A stretch of DNA of 64,000 nucleotides from Moraxellaceae bacterium (GTDB lineage: Bacteria > Pseudomonadota > Gammaproteobacteria > Burkholderiales > Rhodocyclaceae): assembly GCA_031119205.1 (NCBI GenBank), contig JAVHYF010000012.1, positions 50,891-114,890 of the forward strand, in the 5' to 3' direction. Below, one piece after another: positions 61,736-64,000 of this stretch; position 1 is the stretch's first letter; every line of letters starts with the position of its first letter. The notes under the pieces are model-generated. The model did not search any database and was not told the origin of the DNA. It saw only the letters and a program-made list of their open reading frames with translations. Both the position numbers and the translations under genes were made by a program.

Positions 61736-63475
61736 TCAGTCGGCGACGAGTTCTTCGCCACTCGCGAGCAGCCGCGCATAGGCGCCACCCGCAGCGGCCA
61801 GCATGTCGTGCGTGCCGGTCTCGACGATGCGGCCGCGTTCCATGACGACGATGCAATGCGCATCACGGATAGTGGACAGGCGGTGGGCTACGACCAGCAC
61901 GGTACGGGCCTTGCGCAGCTCCACCAGGGCCTCGCGCACCACGCGTTCGGATTCGTTGTCTAGCGCGGAGGTGGCTTCGTCCAGCAACAGCACCGGTGCG
62001 TCCTTCAGGAAGGCGCGGGCGATGGCGAGGCGCTGGCGCTGGCCGCCGGAGAGCAGGCTGCCGTTGGGGCCGATGCGGGTGTCCAGGCCTTGTGGCAGGG
62101 CGCTGATGAACTCCCAGGCATGGGCGTGGCGGGCGGCCTGTTCGATGGCGTCACGCGAGGTGTCTTCACGGCCATAGGCAATGTTGGCGGCGACGCTGTC
62201 GTCGAACAGCGCGGCATGTTGGCCCACCAGTGCGATCTGGCGACGCAGGTCGGCCAGCGCGTAGTCGGGCAGGGCGGTGCCATCGAGGCGGATGGCACCT
62301 TGCTGCACATCGTAAAAGCGGGCCACCAGGCTCATCAGCGTGGTCTTGCCGCTGCCGGATGCGCCGACGAAGGCCACCGTCTGGCCGGGCGAGATGTGCA
62401 GGTTGAAGTCCTGCACGGCGGGTTTGTCCTGGCCGGGGTAGGTGAAGCTGACGCTCTCGAAGCGCAAGTCGCCGCGTGCGCGTTCGCTGCGGGGCGCGCC
62501 GCGGTCGGCCTCGGGCGGCGTGTCGAGCAGGCCGAAGATGCTCTGCGCGCCGGCCAGGCCGCGCTGGATCACCGCGTTGATGTTGGTTAGGCGGCGGATC
62601 GGTTCGAACAACAGGGACAACGCGGTGACGAAGGAAATGAAGCTGCCGGTGGTGAGCATCTCGCGTGCTGCGAGTTGCGTGGCAGCGTAGATGACTGCGA
62701 CCACGGCTGCGGCGGCCAGCACCTGCACCAGCGGCACGTTGGCGGCGGACACGCGCACCACGCGCATGGTCTCCTTGCGCAGACGCTCGCTGATCTTCAC
62801 GAAGCGCTTGTCCTCGAAATCCTGCGTACCGAAGACCTTGATCTCGCGCAGGCCGGCCAGTGACTCTTCCACCGCGCCGGTCATCTGGCCCATGCTTTCC
62901 TGCATGGCGGCGTTGGAACTGCGCAGCTTGCGACTGGCGACGCGGATGATCCACGCGACGATGGGGCCGATCAGCAGCATGATGGCGGCGAGCTGCCAGG
63001 ACTGCCACAACAGGTAGCCCAGCAGGGCGACGACGGTCAGCGAATCCTGCACGACGACGATCCATGCCGACGACATGGCGGAACTGACTTGCGGAATGTC
63101 GTAGGTGATACGCGACAGCATGCGCCCCGGCTGTTCGGCATGGTGGGCCGACAGCGGCAACTGCATCTGGTGGTGGAAGGCGGCGCGGCGCAGGTCCTCC
63201 ACCGCCTTGTTGGCCACCCATTGGCTGCTGACGTTGGCGGCGTACTCGGCCAGGCTCTTGACGATGAAGGTCAGCAGGATCCAGAACGGCAGGCGCAGGG
63301 CAGCCAACGGTTCCTTGGCGATGAGGCCCTCGTCGACCAGGCGTTGCAGCAGTACCGGCAGCAGCGGCTGCATGGCAGAGGCGACGGCCATCGCCAGCAG
63401 GGAGATCAGCAGGGTGCGCCAGTACGGTTTCACCCAGCTGAGGAGGCGGAGGTATAGCTGGCTGGCGTCTTTCAT
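61736..63475 (-). CDS. msbA: Lipid A export ABC transporter, MsbA-like
   Basis: TM domain plus NBD (GASGSGKTTLMSLVARFYDVQQG, LLSGGQRQRLAIARAFLKDAPVLLLDEATSALDNESE). Confidence 0.85.
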   Translation of the reverse strand: MKDASQLYLRLLSWVKPYWRTLLISLLAMAVASAMQPLLPVLLQRLVDEGLIAKEPLAALRLPFWILLTFIVKSLAEYAANVSSQWVANKAVEDLRRAAFHHQMQLPLSAHHAEQPGRMLSRITYDIPQVSSAMSSAWIVVVQDSLTVVALLGYLLWQSWQLAAIMLLIGPIVAWIIRVASRKLRSSNAAMQESMGQMTGAVEESLAGLREIKVFGTQDFEDKRFVKISERLRKETMRVVRVSAANVPLVQVLAAAAVVAVIYAATQLAAREMLTTGSFISFVTALSLLFEPIRRLTNINAVIQRGLAGAQSIFGLLDTPPEADRGAPRSERARGDLRFESVSFTYPGQDKPAVQDFNLHISPGQTVAFVGASGSGKTTLMSLVARFYDVQQGAIRLDGTALPDYALADLRRQIALVGQHAALFDDSVAANIAYGREDTSRDAIEQAARHAHAWEFISALPQGLDTRIGPNGSLLSGGQRQRLAIARAFLKDAPVLLLDEATSALDNESERVVREALVELRKARTVLVVAHRLSTIRDAHCIVVMERGRIVETGTHDMLAAAGGAYARLLASGEELVAD

Positions 63476-64000
63476 TCGCGCTTGAGCACCTTGTCGGTGA
63501 TGAAATCCGCCCAGCCGCGCGAGTGGAAATGGCTCTCCAGTTCCTTGCGGTCGTACTCGGTGTCCACCCAGGTCATGAAATCGATAGGTTCGCGACGATT
63601 GCGTGCGATGTAGGTCTCCAGCATGAAGTCCAGCATGCCGGTCTTGGCGGCCTTGTTGTGGCCGTACTTCCAGTCGAGTTCGTGCAGAGCCTGCTCGATG
63701 GATTCGCCGAGGCGGAAGTGGCGATACAGCACGCTGGCAAGCCCCGCGCGGTCGGCGCCGGACTTGCAGTGCATCAATGCCGGGTACTCGATGCTGTCGA
63801 ACATCTCCTTCGTCCTCTGCAGCGTCTCCCGGCTGGGCATCTCACGCGACATGATTCCCTTGAAGTCCACGAGGGTGATGCCTTGTTCCTGACAGGCCTC
63901 GGCTTCCAGCGCGTAGCGTCGCGAATGGTCCGCGCCACGCAGGTTGATGATCGTGCGGAGACCGTGCTTGCGCTGGTACTTGCGGATCTGCCGCGGGCTG
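63472..64000 (-). CDS. Tyrosine/dual-specificity phosphatase-like protein (5' end outside window)
   Basis: Frame open to the window edge: ...RKYQRKHGLRTIINLRGADHSRRYALEAEACQEQGITLVDFKGIMSREMPSRET...LMHCKSGADRAGL with CX5R motif. Confidence 0.75.
   Translation of the reverse strand, partial: SPRQIRKYQRKHGLRTIINLRGADHSRRYALEAEACQEQGITLVDFKGIMSREMPSRETLQRTKEMFDSIEYPALMHCKSGADRAGLASVLYRHFRLGESIEQALHELDWKYGHNKAAKTGMLDFMLETYIARNRREPIDFMTWVDTEYDRKELESHFHSRGWADFITDKVLKRE

Overview
High-GC proteobacterial chromosome segment, probably betaproteobacterial (inference from gene content, not tested). The centre is one leftward (minus-strand) gene block of about 43 kb, ~10.07-53.28 kb, that I read as a complete extracellular contractile injection system (eCIS; Afp/PVC/MAC-like). 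It contains two sheaths, two tubes, a split hub and spike, a gp25-like wedge, baseplate J, a P2-I-like tail protein, a DUF4255 terminator, an AAA+ ATPase, a putative tape-measure protein and several poorly described proteins. The distal end carries three DUF4157 (eCIS-core) proteins that look like cargo. One has a metallo-beta-lactamase-fold domain, one an AHH/HNH-like nuclease motif plus hydrophobic segments, and one an OmpA-like C-terminus. All three share a short N-terminal G-[ILV]-P-R-[YF]-[LM] motif. Upstream of the first eCIS gene there is a near-consensus sigma-54 promoter, three GGGTCG-N4-CGACCC-type palindromes and a divergent receiver-less sigma-54 activator with a GAFTDA (not GAFTGA) loop. 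An approximately 780-bp composite inverted repeat separates the hub and spike genes. Left flank: uspA-like, fnr-like, TauE/SafE, HMA protein, tRNA-Thr, two HU-like genes, yejABEF-like. Right flank: TrpB2-like, small ORFs with an attC-like remnant, cimA, secretin-like, EamA, LysR, msbA, tyrosine-phosphatase-like. All names come from reading translations by eye; no database search was run.
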